Origin: Rathayibacter sp. VKM Ac-2879
GTDB lineage: Bacteria > Actinomycetota > Actinomycetes > Actinomycetales > Microbacteriaceae
Length of the DNA: 64,000 bases
Direction of reading: 5' to 3'
NCBI RefSeq assembly: GCF_015351245.1
Contig: NZ_JADKSO010000006.1
Location: forward strand, 21,148-85,147
Of this stretch, positions 8,794-17,238 are shown in pieces. The position numbers and the translations under genes were made by a program. Numbering within the stretch: position 1 is the first letter of the stretch; the number at the start of each line of letters is the position of its first letter. Below the pieces are notes generated by a model. That model made no database searches. It was not told the origin of the DNA and saw only the letters and a program-made list of their open reading frames with translations.

Positions 8794-10506
8794 TCACCGG
8801 CGCAGGACGCGCGCCTCCCACGGCCCGAGGCTGCTCCCCGAGGCCCCGGGGACGTTGCCGAGCACGGTCTCGGCTCCGGCCCAGTCATCGAGCAGCGCCA
8901 CCTCGAGCGGATCGCCTGAGACGTTGCCCACGACGAGCAGCTCGTCGGCGCCCGTGCGTGTGAAGGCGAAGAGGGTGGTGTGCTCCGGTTCGAGCAGGGC
9001 GAAGCGGCCCAGCTGCACCGTCTTGTCGTCGTGCCGCAGGGCGATGAGGGCCCGGTAGTACTCGAAGACCGAGCGCTCCGCCGCGCGGTCGGCGGCCACG
9101 TTGACGACGGAGGCGTTGGGGGTCACCGCGATCCACGGCTCGCCGGTCGTGAAGCCGGCCTCCGGGCCGTCGTCCCATTGCACGGGGGTGCGTGCATTGT
9201 CGCGGCTCTGCGCACGCAGACCGGCGAGCACGACCTCGGGATCCTCGCCCCGCTCGCCCACCGCCTCGGCGTAGTAGTTGAGCGATTCGACGTCGCGGAA
9301 GTCGTCGATCCCGGCGAAAGGCACATTGGTCATGCCGATCTCGTCGCCCTGATAGATGTATGGCGTGCCGCGCTGGAGGTGCAGAAGGGTCGCCCACAGC
9401 GTCGCCGACTCGTAGCGCCACGCGCCGTCGTCGCCGAAGCGGGAGACGAGGCGCGGCTGGTCATGATTGCCGAGGTAGAGGCTGTTCCAGCCCCGCTCGG
9501 CCAGGCCGTCCTGCCAGCGGGCGAGGTTCGCCTTGAGGGCGACGAGATCGAGTGGAACCGGATGGAACTTGTCGACGCCGTGGTCGAGGGCCACGTGCTC
9601 GAACTGGAAGACCATGTCGAGCTCGTGACGCTCGGGATCGGTGACGAGAATCGCCTCCTCGAGTGTGACGCCCGGCATCTCGCCGACCGTCAGGAACGAG
9701 CCCTCCCGGCCCGCGAACACGGCCTCGTTCATCTCGCGGAGGAACTCGTGCAGGCGCGGGCCGACACCCTCGACGATGCCCGCGCCGCCTCCCGCTCCGT
9801 CGATCTCGTCGAGGTTCTTCGAGATGAGGTTGATGACGTCCATCCGGAAGCCATCGACGCCGCGGTCGAGCCAGCGGTTCATCATCGCGTGCACGGCATG
9901 GCGGACCTCCGGGTTCTCCCAGTTGAGGTCGGGTTGCTGGACCGCGAACAGGTGGAGGAAGTACTCGTCGGTCGCGGGATCGAGCGTCCACGCGGGGCCC
10001 GAGAAGTAGGAACGCCAGCCGTTGGGCTCCGTCCCGTCGATGCCGGCCGAGGCCGCGGCCTCGAGCTCGCGCCCGGGCTCTGCCGACGCACGGCCGCGTC
10101 GCCACCAGTACCAGTCGCGTTTCGCGTCCTCCTGCGAGGAGCGGGACTGCACGAACCACGCGTGCTCGTCGCTCGTGTGGTTGACCACGAGGTCCATGAG
10201 GATCCGGATGCCACGCTCGTGGGCCTCGGCCACGAAGAGCTCGAACTCGGCGAGCGTGCCGAAGCGCGGATCGATGTCGTCGTAGTCGGAGATGTCGTAG
10301 CCGTTGTCGTGTTGCGGCGAGGGGTAGAGCGGGGAGAGCCAGATCACGTCGACCCCGAGGTCGGCGAGGTGGTCGAGCTTCGAGCGGATGCCGCCGAGGT
10401 CGCCAATGCCGTCGCCGTTCGAGTCGGCGAAGGAGCGAGGGTAGATCTGATAGACGACCGCGCTGGTCCACCACGGGGTCGAAGGGCTTGCGGCGTCCGG
10501 TTCCAT
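8794..10506 (-). CDS. GH13 alpha-glucosidase (oligo-1,6-glucosidase type)
   Basis: This 570-residue enzyme hydrolyses alpha-glucosidic bonds of short oligosaccharides and has no signal peptide, so it acts in the cytosol. It begins WWTSAVVYQIYPRSFADSNGDGIGDL, the standard GH13 oligo-1,6-glucosidase opening. Catalytic residues are the nucleophile D223 in DGFRMDV, acid/base E276 in VGEMPGV and D349 in NHDQPR. Val follows the nucleophile (DVIN), which in this subfamily goes with alpha-1,6 specificity. ATG 10506 is preferred because TAGATT ends 7 nt upstream on the minus strand. An ATG at 10536 is the alternative. It lies between the two degenerate aldo/keto reductase genes, convergent with the first. 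No transporter is adjacent. Confidence 0.95.
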   Translation of the reverse strand: MEPDAASPSTPWWTSAVVYQIYPRSFADSNGDGIGDLGGIRSKLDHLADLGVDVIWLSPLYPSPQHDNGYDISDYDDIDPRFGTLAEFELFVAEAHERGIRILMDLVVNHTSDEHAWFVQSRSSQEDAKRDWYWWRRGRASAEPGRELEAAASAGIDGTEPNGWRSYFSGPAWTLDPATDEYFLHLFAVQQPDLNWENPEVRHAVHAMMNRWLDRGVDGFRMDVINLISKNLDEIDGAGGGAGIVEGVGPRLHEFLREMNEAVFAGREGSFLTVGEMPGVTLEEAILVTDPERHELDMVFQFEHVALDHGVDKFHPVPLDLVALKANLARWQDGLAERGWNSLYLGNHDQPRLVSRFGDDGAWRYESATLWATLLHLQRGTPYIYQGDEIGMTNVPFAGIDDFRDVESLNYYAEAVGERGEDPEVVLAGLRAQSRDNARTPVQWDDGPEAGFTTGEPWIAVTPNASVVNVAADRAAERSVFEYYRALIALRHDDKTVQLGRFALLEPEHTTLFAFTRTGADELLVVGNVSGDPLEVALLDDWAGAETVLGNVPGASGSSLGPWEARVLRR

Positions 10507-10513
10507 GCCGCCG

Positions 10514-10519
10514 AATCTA
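10514..10519 (-). promoter_or_regulatory. -10 element, leaderless start of the GH13 gene
   Basis: Read on the minus strand, TAGATT ends 7 nt before the ATG at 10506. This spacing decides between two possible starts. Confidence 0.5.
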
Positions 10520-10673
10520 GCGCCGACCACCGACATGACGCCGCGCGCGGTTCTCCGCCGTCGGGGTGTGTAACGATCCGGTTAACCGTCTCCGTCCCCT
10601 CCGAGTGGCGACCTCGGGCCTCGGTTACCCTCGCTGGAGGCGGGCGCCCTGGCCGCCGAGGAAGTGGGGTGGC

Positions 10674-11693
10674 GTGACGAGGGTCAGGTCCGGCGCGACC
10701 GAGGGCACCGCCCGCCACGGCGCGGTGAAGGACGACAGACGGCTCGGAACCATCCCTCCCGTCGACGCCTCCGCCGTCACGGCGATCGCGACGCTGCGAC
10801 GCTCGCTCGGAGACACCGGAGCCGCTCTCTTCCCGCTCGTTCTCGATGCCGCCGTCGCGGGTCGTCGCGCGGAGCACGGGGGCCCCGGGCTGCTCGAGCG
10901 CTTCAGCGCGTGGGGCGGCAATGGCGTGCTCGTCACCGACACCGCGGGCTCCGAGGCGGGCGAGGAGGAGGTGGGGCGCTGGGTCGGCGGCCACCGCGAC
11001 CGGTTCCTACTCGTCGGGCGTTTCGGCGCCTCCGTCGCCGCCGCGCCGAGCCCGCGCGCCCTCGTCGCCTCTGTCGAAGGCGCGTTGCGGCGACTGCGCA
11101 CCGACCGCCTCGACGTTCTCGCGGTACGTCCCGATGGCGCGGGTCGGCTCGACGAGCTGCTCACGGCTGTCGACGTCCTGCTCTCGCGCGGGCTCGTGCG
11201 CGCCGTGGTCGCCTCCGGCTTCGCGGCCGAGGAGCTCTTCGAGGCACGCGTGCTCGCCGCCCACGGCCTCCCGCGCTTCGCCGCCGTCGAGGTCCGCTAC
11301 AACGTGCTCGAGCGCGAGGAGGCGGAGGGAGACGTCGGCCTCGTCGCCGCGGCCCAGGGGCTCTCGCTGCTCTCGACCGTCCCGCTCGCGCACGGCTTCC
11401 TCCACGGCGCTGCCCGGTCGCGTCGTGAGCTGGCGCGCCTGCCCGAGGGCGCCCTCGCCTCCGCCCACCTCGGTCGACGGGGCCGGCGGATGCTCGCCGC
11501 GCTCGACGCGATCGGCGCCGAGCTCTCCGCCGCTCCCGCCGCGGTCGCCCTCGCGTGGCTGCTCGCGCGTCCGGGGATCGCCGCGGCCACCGTCGACCCG
11601 CGCTCCGCCTCCGACGTCGACGCGATGATGCGAGGCGTCTCGCTCTACCTGGACGAGGGGCACCTCGCCGCGCTGGAGCGGGCTCGCCGCTGA
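10674..11693 (+). CDS. degenerate aldo/keto reductase-like protein
   Basis: A 339-residue homologue of the 7789-8766 product, with matching segments VLVTDTAGSEAGEEEVGRW, RLRTDRLDVLAVRPD, EVRYNVLEREEAEGD and VALAWLLARPGIAAATV. Of the usual tetrad only Asp (D89) is kept. Tyr is E94, Lys is R116 and His is R152, so normal reductase chemistry is not expected. It also has a longer Arg-rich N-terminus. The GTG at 10674 follows GAGGAAG about 10 nt upstream. An in-frame GTG at 10566 lacks such a site. It precedes the M16 peptidase gene by 47 nt, which has its own -10. Confidence 0.78.
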   Translation: MTRVRSGATEGTARHGAVKDDRRLGTIPPVDASAVTAIATLRRSLGDTGAALFPLVLDAAVAGRRAEHGGPGLLERFSAWGGNGVLVTDTAGSEAGEEEVGRWVGGHRDRFLLVGRFGASVAAAPSPRALVASVEGALRRLRTDRLDVLAVRPDGAGRLDELLTAVDVLLSRGLVRAVVASGFAAEELFEARVLAAHGLPRFAAVEVRYNVLEREEAEGDVGLVAAAQGLSLLSTVPLAHGFLHGAARSRRELARLPEGALASAHLGRRGRRMLAALDAIGAELSAAPAAVALAWLLARPGIAAATVDPRSASDVDAMMRGVSLYLDEGHLAALERARR

Positions 11694-11727
11694 CGCGCCT
11701 CCTCAGGGTCGAGCGCGAGGCGTGCCC

Positions 11728-11733
11728 TAGTGT
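11728..11733 (+). promoter_or_regulatory. -10 element, leaderless start of the M16 peptidase gene
   Basis: TAGTGT ends 7 nt before the GTG at 11741. Confidence 0.5.
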
Positions 11734-11740
11734 GGGCACG

Positions 11741-13138
11741 GTGAACAACGGTGTGCCCCTGCCTCTCGACCGGCCCGAGACGACGGTTCGAGCCGCAGGA
11801 GGATCCCTCGTGCGGCGCTCCATCCTCTCCAGCGGCGTCCGCATCCTCAGTGAGGCGGTGCCGGGTGCGCGAAGCGCGACGATCGGCTTCTGGGTGGCCG
11901 CCGGCTCGCGCGACGAGCGGCCCGGCCGTCCTGCCGCCGAGGGGCGCCCGTCCGAACCCTCCAACTTCGGGTCCACGCACTTCCTCGAACACCTCCTCTT
12001 CAAGGGCACGCGTACGCGCTCGGCGCTCGACATCGCCGTCGCCTTCGACTCGGTCGGCGGCGAGCACAACGCGCTGACCGCCAAGGAGTACACCTGCTAC
12101 TACGCCAAGGTGCAGGACCGCGACCTTCCGATGGCCATAGAGGTCATCGCCGACATGGTGACCTCGAGCCTCCTCGAGACGGACGAGTTCGAGACCGAGC
12201 GCGGAGTCATCCTCGAGGAGCTCGCGATGGCCGACGACGATCCGGCGGACGTCGCGAGCGAGCGGTTGTTCGAGGCCGTCCTGGGCGAGCACCCCCTGGG
12301 ACGCCCGATCGGCGGCACCGCGGCGACCATCGCCGAGGCGACACGAGAGGCCGTGTGGGCGCACTACTGCGCCGCCTACCGTCCGCGCGATCTGGTCGTG
12401 ACGGTCGCGGGAGCGGTCGACCACGACGCGCTCGTCGCGCTGCTCGAGCGCGTCCTCTCCTCCGGGGGCTGCGATCTCGACACCTCCGCGTCCCCGGTCG
12501 CGCGGCGGGTCGGAGGCGTCGCCGTCTTCGAGCGCGGTTCCGCCCTCTCGCTCGTGCAGCGGCCAACCGAGCAGGCCAACCTCTTGATCGGCTTCCCGGG
12601 CATCGCGGCCGGCGACGAGCGACGGCTCACGATGGGTGTGCTCAATTCGATCCTGGGAGGCGGCATGTCCTCGCGTCTCTTCCAGGAGGTGCGCGAGAAG
12701 CGCGGCCTCGCCTACTCCGTCTACTCCTTCGCTCCCTCCTACTCCGATGCCGGCATCTTCGGCCTCTCTGCGGCATGCACGCCGGCGAAGGCGGGCACCG
12801 TCGCCGAGCTGCTGCTCGCCGAGTTCCGCCGGCTCGCTGAGGACGGCGTGAGCGCGGAGGAGCTCGCCAGGGCACAGGGCCAGCTCTCCGGAGCGGCGGC
12901 CCTGGCGCTCGAGGATTCGGACACACGCATGTCTCGACTCGGCCGCGCCGAGCTGACCTTCGGCGAGTTCGTCGACCTCGACGAGAGCCTCCGACGACTC
13001 GCGCTCGTGACGACGGAGGACGTCCAGACTCTCGCGGCAGAATTGATCGGGGGGCCGGCATCGATCTCGGCCGTCGGGGCGGTCGACGAGTCGACCTTCG
13101 CGGCGGTGACCGAGGCGCACAGCGCTCCCGCGATCTGA
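11741..13138 (+). CDS. M16 family zinc metallopeptidase
   Basis: The 465-residue protein belongs to the pitrilysin/processing-peptidase family. The inverted zinc motif HxxEH is H80-FLE-H84, and the downstream glutamate lies in FETERGVILEELAM. A C-terminal inactive M16 domain follows, with the family block VREKRGLAYSVYSF near residue 315. A proline/glycine-rich stretch of about 15 residues (PGRPAAEGRPSEPSNFG) sits just before the zinc motif, longer than I expect for relatives. In actinobacteria this gene commonly lies between pnp and dapB, as here. It has no signal peptide. Confidence 0.95.
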   Translation: MNNGVPLPLDRPETTVRAAGGSLVRRSILSSGVRILSEAVPGARSATIGFWVAAGSRDERPGRPAAEGRPSEPSNFGSTHFLEHLLFKGTRTRSALDIAVAFDSVGGEHNALTAKEYTCYYAKVQDRDLPMAIEVIADMVTSSLLETDEFETERGVILEELAMADDDPADVASERLFEAVLGEHPLGRPIGGTAATIAEATREAVWAHYCAAYRPRDLVVTVAGAVDHDALVALLERVLSSGGCDLDTSASPVARRVGGVAVFERGSALSLVQRPTEQANLLIGFPGIAAGDERRLTMGVLNSILGGGMSSRLFQEVREKRGLAYSVYSFAPSYSDAGIFGLSAACTPAKAGTVAELLLAEFRRLAEDGVSAEELARAQGQLSGAAALALEDSDTRMSRLGRAELTFGEFVDLDESLRRLALVTTEDVQTLAAELIGGPASISAVGAVDESTFAAVTEAHSAPAI

Positions 13139-13142
13139 TCCC

Positions 13143-13159
13143 CGCCGCGTCCCGCGGCG
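13143..13159 (+). terminator. possible terminator after the M16 gene
   Basis: A 7-bp perfect stem (CGCCGCG/CGCGGCG) with a 3-nt loop lies 4 nt after the stop codon. It is short and without T residues. Confidence 0.4.
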
Positions 13160-13215
13160 ACCCGATCCGTTCGACCGCTGATCACGCACCGTCGCGCCGT
13201 ACCAGGGAGGACCCC

Positions 13216-13818
13216 GTGTCCCACTACATCTACCTCGTTCGTCACGGCGAGCAGCAAGACGCCGAGCACGGCATGCCCGACGGGCCGCTGTCGGCGCGCG
13301 GCGAACGGCAGGCTCGGCTGATCGCCGAGCGCCTCGGCGGAGTGCCCTTCACGGGAGCGTGGCACTCGCCCCTGCGCCGGGCGGAGGAGACGGCCGCGCG
13401 ATTCCGCACCGTCCTGCCAGGACTCTCGATCGAGCCGTCCTCGCTCCTGTTCGACTGCATCCCCTCGGGCCCGACCCCCGACATGCCGCGGGCGTTCGAG
13501 CCGTTCTTCGGTAGCGTCACGCCCGCCGAGATCGACGCGGGCCATGCGCAGATGCAGGATGCCGTCGCCGAGTTCCTCGCTCCCTCCCGTGACGACCGGC
13601 ACGACCTGCTGATCACGCACAACTTCGTGATCGGCTGGTTCGTCCGGCATGTCTTCGACGCGCCGGAGTGGCGGTGGCTCGGCCTCAACCAGGCGAACTG
13701 CGGACTCACCATCCTGCGCGTGCGCTCGCGCAAGCCTCCCGTGCTGGTCGTGCACAACGACCTCTCACACCTCCCCGTCGAACTGCGCACGGGGCTGCCC
13801 GAGGCGCAGCCGTACTGA
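13216..13818 (+). CDS. histidine phosphatase superfamily protein
   Basis: The 200-residue protein has the phosphoglycerate-mutase-like active-site motif as YLVRHGEQ near its N-terminus (His is the phospho-acceptor) and a second catalytic region as DLLITHNFVIGWFVR. The substrate cannot be told. The family covers phosphoglycerate mutases, sugar and nucleotide phosphatases and SixA-like enzymes. The GTG at 13216 follows AGGGAGG. It lies between the M16 gene and dapB, with hairpins on either side, so it is probably transcribed on its own or by read-through. Confidence 0.9.
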   Translation: MSHYIYLVRHGEQQDAEHGMPDGPLSARGERQARLIAERLGGVPFTGAWHSPLRRAEETAARFRTVLPGLSIEPSSLLFDCIPSGPTPDMPRAFEPFFGSVTPAEIDAGHAQMQDAVAEFLAPSRDDRHDLLITHNFVIGWFVRHVFDAPEWRWLGLNQANCGLTILRVRSRKPPVLVVHNDLSHLPVELRTGLPEAQPY

Positions 13819-13832
13819 GAGACCGGGATCCT

Positions 13833-13854
13833 CCACGGACCGAGTCGGTCGTGG
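13833..13854 (+). terminator. possible terminator after the histidine phosphatase gene
   Basis: CCACGGACCGA and TCGGTCGTGG pair with a single bulged G, 15 nt after the stop codon. Confidence 0.5.
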
Positions 13855-13930
13855 ACGAGCCAGCCCTGCACGTCCTCGCGGACGCCTCCCCGGCACGCCC
13901 GCGCCACGCGGGGGCGGGCCAGCGGGTTGT

Positions 13931-13936
13931 TACGCT
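13931..13936 (+). promoter_or_regulatory. -10 element, leaderless start of dapB
   Basis: TACGCT ends 6 nt before the GTG at 13943. Confidence 0.5.
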
Positions 13937-13942
13937 GACCGG

Positions 13943-14776
13943 GTGACTACCTCCGTCGCCGTGGTCGGCGCGTCCGGCCGACTCGGCTCCTTCACCTGCT
14001 CGCTCATCGAGGCCTCGGAGGAGTTCGCGCTCGTCGCCCGGCTCGGCTCCCGGAGCGAGCTGAGCGAGCTGCTCGCCGCCGACGTCGTCGTCGACATGAC
14101 GGTGCCCTCGGTCAGCCAGCAGATCGTCGACTTCGCGGTCGAGCATGGCAAGAAGGTGCTCGTCGGCACCTCCGGCTGGACGGGCGACCGCATCGCGGCC
14201 CTGCGCCGCACGGTGGCGGCGCAGCCGGAGGCGGGAGTCGTGATCGTCCCGAACTTCTCACTCGGCTCGGTGGTTGCGACGGCTCTCGCGACGGTCGCCG
14301 CACGCTTCTTCGATGCGATCGAGATCGTCGAGACGCACGGCGCCCGCAAGGTCGATTCGCCCTCCGGCACCGCCGTGCGCACGGCCGAGCTGCTGCTGCG
14401 CTCCCGGGCCGAGCTCGGCCCGGTGCAGGCGCCGCACACCGATCAGCGTGCGCGCGGTCAGCAGGTCGCGAGCGTCCCCGTGCACAGCCTCCGGCTGCCC
14501 GGGGTGGAGGCGCGCCAGGAGGTGGTCTTCGGCGGCACCGGCGAGACGGTCACCATCCGCCACGACACCTCCTCTCAGGCCTCCTACGAGCAGGGGATCC
14601 TCCGCGCGCTCGAGGCCGTCCGCGGCACGACCGGAGTGGTCGTCGGGCTGGACGCTCTCCTCGACCTGCGTGCTGCGTTCGACGCCGCTCCGCTCGCCGA
14701 CCGTGCGGTCGAGGAGCCCGCGATCGCCGACGACCAGCCCTCCGGCCAGGCCGCCGCCGCGACGAGTCCCCGATGA
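13943..14776 (+). CDS. dapB: 4-hydroxy-tetrahydrodipicolinate reductase
   Basis: DapB makes tetrahydrodipicolinate from the DapA product using NAD(P)H, on the path to lysine and diaminopimelate. The 277-residue protein has the Rossmann motif VVGASGRLGS (8-17) and the active-site block ETHGARKVDSPSGTA (130-144). Catalytic H132 and K136 are present. The second histidine of the usual E-x-H-H block is Gly (G133), which I believe is a clade feature, since relatives in this family also vary there. A 50-residue tail ends the protein. The GTG at 13943 fits a leaderless start. The stop overlaps the next gene by 4 nt. Confidence 0.96.
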   Translation: MTTSVAVVGASGRLGSFTCSLIEASEEFALVARLGSRSELSELLAADVVVDMTVPSVSQQIVDFAVEHGKKVLVGTSGWTGDRIAALRRTVAAQPEAGVVIVPNFSLGSVVATALATVAARFFDAIEIVETHGARKVDSPSGTAVRTAELLLRSRAELGPVQAPHTDQRARGQQVASVPVHSLRLPGVEARQEVVFGGTGETVTIRHDTSSQASYEQGILRALEAVRGTTGVVVGLDALLDLRAAFDAAPLADRAVEEPAIADDQPSGQAAAATSPR

Positions 14777-15213
14777 GGACCAGGGTGGGCGTGGGGCTCA
14801 TGGCGGTCCTGCTCGCGCTCTACCTCTTCGTCTGCCTGCAATACTCCGCCGTCGCCTTCGCCGCGGGGACCGTCCCCGGGATCGTGATGGGGCTGGGCCT
14901 GCTGATCCTCGGTGCGGTCGGTGTCTGGGGGCTCGTTCGCGAGTTGCTCTTCGGTGTCCGTGCCGAGCGACTGGCGCGCCGGCTCGAGGGGGAGGATGCG
15001 TTGCCTACGGAGGTGCTCGACGCGCGCGCGAGCGGCCGGCCCCTGCGCGAGGAGGCGGACGCGCTGTTCCCGCGATACGCCTCCGAGGTCGACGCCCACC
15101 CCGAGAGCTGGCGTGCCTGGTATCGGCTCGGTCTCGCCTACGACGCCAGCGGCGACCGCAAGCGGGCGCGCGCGGCGATCCGTCGTTCGATCGCGCTCGA
15201 ACGGTCTGCCTGA
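14773..15213 (+). CDS. membrane-anchored TPR-like protein
   Basis: The 146-residue protein has two hydrophobic segments (about 6-32 and 37-60) and a cytosolic helical part whose end (SWRAWYRLGLAYDASGDRKRARAAIRRSIAL) is a clear tetratricopeptide repeat. It overlaps dapB by ATGA, so the two are translated together. TPR anchors usually mediate protein contacts. The partner is unknown, and no link to lysine synthesis can be shown beyond the overlap. Confidence 0.8.
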   Translation: MRTRVGVGLMAVLLALYLFVCLQYSAVAFAAGTVPGIVMGLGLLILGAVGVWGLVRELLFGVRAERLARRLEGEDALPTEVLDARASGRPLREEADALFPRYASEVDAHPESWRAWYRLGLAYDASGDRKRARAAIRRSIALERSA

Positions 15214-15217
15214 GCGG

Positions 15218-16240
15218 TCAGGCGAGGACCCACCGCAGGGCCTCTGCCACCGTGCGGTGACGGAACACGAATCCGTCGTCGATCAGTCGCTGCGGCACGA
15301 GCCGCTGGCTCGAGAGCAGCAGTTCGTGGCCGGCGTCCCGCAGCAGGAGCTCGATCGCCTTCTCGGGCACGGGCAGCGCGAAGGGGCGGTGCAGCAGCTC
15401 CGCGAGCGTGCGCATCACCTCGTTCGCGGTCGCCGGCTGCGGGCCTGCGAGGTTGACCGGCCCGGCGATGCTCGACGTCAGCAGGTGCCGGATCGCTGCC
15501 GCCTCGTCGTACAGGCTGATCCACGGCCAGGACTGCCGGCCGCCGCCGAGCGGGCCGCTGAGGCCCAGTCGCGTGAGAGGCAGGAGCGGCTTGAGCGCGC
15601 CTCCGTTGCCGAGGACCAGGCCGGTACGGACGGTGACGACCCGAGTCGCCTCCGGAGCGAGGTGCGCCGTCTGCTCCCAGCGCTCGACGACGTCGGCGAG
15701 GAAGCCCTCGCCCCGAGGAGAGGCCTCGGTGAGCTCTTCTCCCGGCCGGTCGCCGTAATAGCCCACGGCGGAGGCGTTGACCAGGATCGAGGGCGGCGCG
15801 GACGCCATGCGCATCGCATCGGTGAGGGTCTGCGTGGCCTGCACGCGCGAATCGAGGATCTCGCGCTTGTACGAGGAGGTCCACGGGAGTCGGCTGATCG
15901 AGGCACCCGAGAGATTCACGACGGCATCGACGCGGTCGAGCACGCTGAAGTCGAGCATGTGCGAGGTCGGTGCCCAGTGGAACTCGTCCTTGCTGCCGGG
16001 GGAGTGGCGCACCAGGCGGAGGACCTCGTGGCCGTCGGAGCGGAGCTGGCGGCACAGCTCGGAGCCGATCATCCCGCTCGCGCCCGCGACCAGCACCCGC
16101 AGGCGCGGAGACTGCTCGGCGGTCCCGGCCTTCTCGTCGGGGAGCGCGTGCTGGCCCAGGGCACGGGCCGCGCGACGCGGGGACTCGCCGCTCGCGTCGG
16201 CTCCGTCGAGATCGGAGGGACGTGCGGTTGAGTCGCTCAT
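15218..16240 (-). CDS. TIGR01777-type NAD-dependent epimerase/dehydratase family protein
   Basis: The 340-residue protein has a disordered charged N-terminus (1-46) and then an extended short-chain dehydrogenase fold. Visible are the nucleotide motif VLVAGASGMIGSEL (about 49-62), NLSGASISRLPWT (about 108-120) and the block VNASAVGYYGDRPGEELTE with the active-site Tyr. A C-terminal DUF1731-like end (RLVPQRLIDDGFVFRHRTVAEAL) completes it. Members are widespread and their substrate is unknown, though SulA-inhibitor-like roles were once suggested. A GGGAGG site lies just upstream of ATG 16240. It is convergent with the TPR protein gene with only 4 nt between them. Confidence 0.93.
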   Translation of the reverse strand: MSDSTARPSDLDGADASGESPRRAARALGQHALPDEKAGTAEQSPRLRVLVAGASGMIGSELCRQLRSDGHEVLRLVRHSPGSKDEFHWAPTSHMLDFSVLDRVDAVVNLSGASISRLPWTSSYKREILDSRVQATQTLTDAMRMASAPPSILVNASAVGYYGDRPGEELTEASPRGEGFLADVVERWEQTAHLAPEATRVVTVRTGLVLGNGGALKPLLPLTRLGLSGPLGGGRQSWPWISLYDEAAAIRHLLTSSIAGPVNLAGPQPATANEVMRTLAELLHRPFALPVPEKAIELLLRDAGHELLLSSQRLVPQRLIDDGFVFRHRTVAEALRWVLA

Positions 16241-16296
16241 GGTGCCTCCCGAGGCCCGTCGCGGTCCGCCCGCGAAGCGGACTCCAGCCTAGAGCC

Positions 16297-16797
16297 TCAG
16301 GCCCGGGAGCCGGTCGCGCGCCCCAGGAGGCCGGCGCGCGCGAGCACGAGGTAGAGCTCGCAGCCCAGGCACAGCCCGAACGCGGCGTTGAGGAACGCGG
16401 CCAAGAACGCGAGAGCCGCAGCGACGGGGACCGCCCCGGGGACCCCCGCGAGATGCAGGAGGACCCCCGCGCCCGTGACGATCAGGCCGATCAGCTGGGC
16501 GAACCGCGGCGGACGCGCGTCTTCCCACTCGCGGGGAGGGCCGAGCCGCGGTCGGATCGCCCGTCGGAACACCACGGCCCACGGCCCCGAGCCGATGCCG
16601 CGGACCGCCGACCAGGCGAACAGCAGGGCGATCGCGAGCAGGAGGAGGAAGCCGGGTTGGAGCACGCGCGCGGCGAGGCTGTTCCCTCCTCCGAGGAGCC
16701 CGAGACCGACGCTCGCGAGCAGCAGCACGGCGGTGAGGGAGGCGGCGAAGCGCGGCCCACGAGGGTCGACGGTTCCGGCAGGCGGGCGGAGGGTCAT
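16297..16797 (-). CDS. DUF4395 family membrane protein
   Basis: The 166-residue protein has about four membrane segments and ends in the family signature FLNAAFGLCLGCELYLVL, with two cysteines spaced CLGC that may be redox active. It overlaps the membrane-anchored thioredoxin gene by 4 nt (16794-16797) and has its own AGGAG site. DUF4395 proteins are commonly paired with thioredoxins in actinobacteria, which suggests a membrane thiol-redox pair. The partner reaction is unknown. Confidence 0.88.
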   Translation of the reverse strand: MTLRPPAGTVDPRGPRFAASLTAVLLLASVGLGLLGGGNSLAARVLQPGFLLLLAIALLFAWSAVRGIGSGPWAVVFRRAIRPRLGPPREWEDARPPRFAQLIGLIVTGAGVLLHLAGVPGAVPVAAALAFLAAFLNAAFGLCLGCELYLVLARAGLLGRATGSRA

Positions 16798-17231
16798 CGG
16801 ATCTCCTGGAGTCGGTCGAGCTCCTCGGTGAGGACGGCCCGGGCGGGGGCTCCTGCGATGCGGCTGCGGGGCACGCCGCGGGCGTCGAGGACGAGGAGGG
16901 TCGGGGTCTGGCGGATGCGGAACCGCTCGGCCAGGTCGAGGCGGTGGGTGAGATCGACGTCGAGGTGCACGACTCCGGGACGCTCCTGCGCGACACCGGC
17001 GAGCATCCGGTGGACGGCCGGGCAGCGCGTGCAGAACGCCGTCGAGAACTGGAGGACGGTGGCGTCGGCGCCCAGGGTCGCGCCGTCCACGAGCTCGGCG
17101 GGGTCGATGCGTGCGGAGTCGTTCGAGGGGCGCGGGGCGACGCGCCCGGCCGCGCGGCGATGGAGCAGGCCGAGGAGGGTCCCGAGCGCGACGAGGGCGA
17201 GCAGCGCGCCGACGATCAGAAGCGGATCCAT
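16794..17231 (-). CDS. membrane-anchored thioredoxin-like protein
   Basis: The 145-residue protein begins with a single membrane helix (MDPLLIVGALLALVALGTLLG) and continues as a thioredoxin fold with the active site FCTRCPA (CxxC), the cis-proline region RQTPTLLVLD and the C-terminal helix. By topology the thioredoxin domain could face either side, since the positive charges after the helix favour the cytosol. ATG 17231 is chosen over the upstream ATG at 17273 because it opens the membrane helix and has TAGCCT 7 nt upstream. It is translationally coupled to the DUF4395 gene. Confidence 0.88.
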   Translation of the reverse strand: MDPLLIVGALLALVALGTLLGLLHRRAAGRVAPRPSNDSARIDPAELVDGATLGADATVLQFSTAFCTRCPAVHRMLAGVAQERPGVVHLDVDLTHRLDLAERFRIRQTPTLLVLDARGVPRSRIAGAPARAVLTEELDRLQEIR

Positions 17232-17238
17232 GCCGGGA

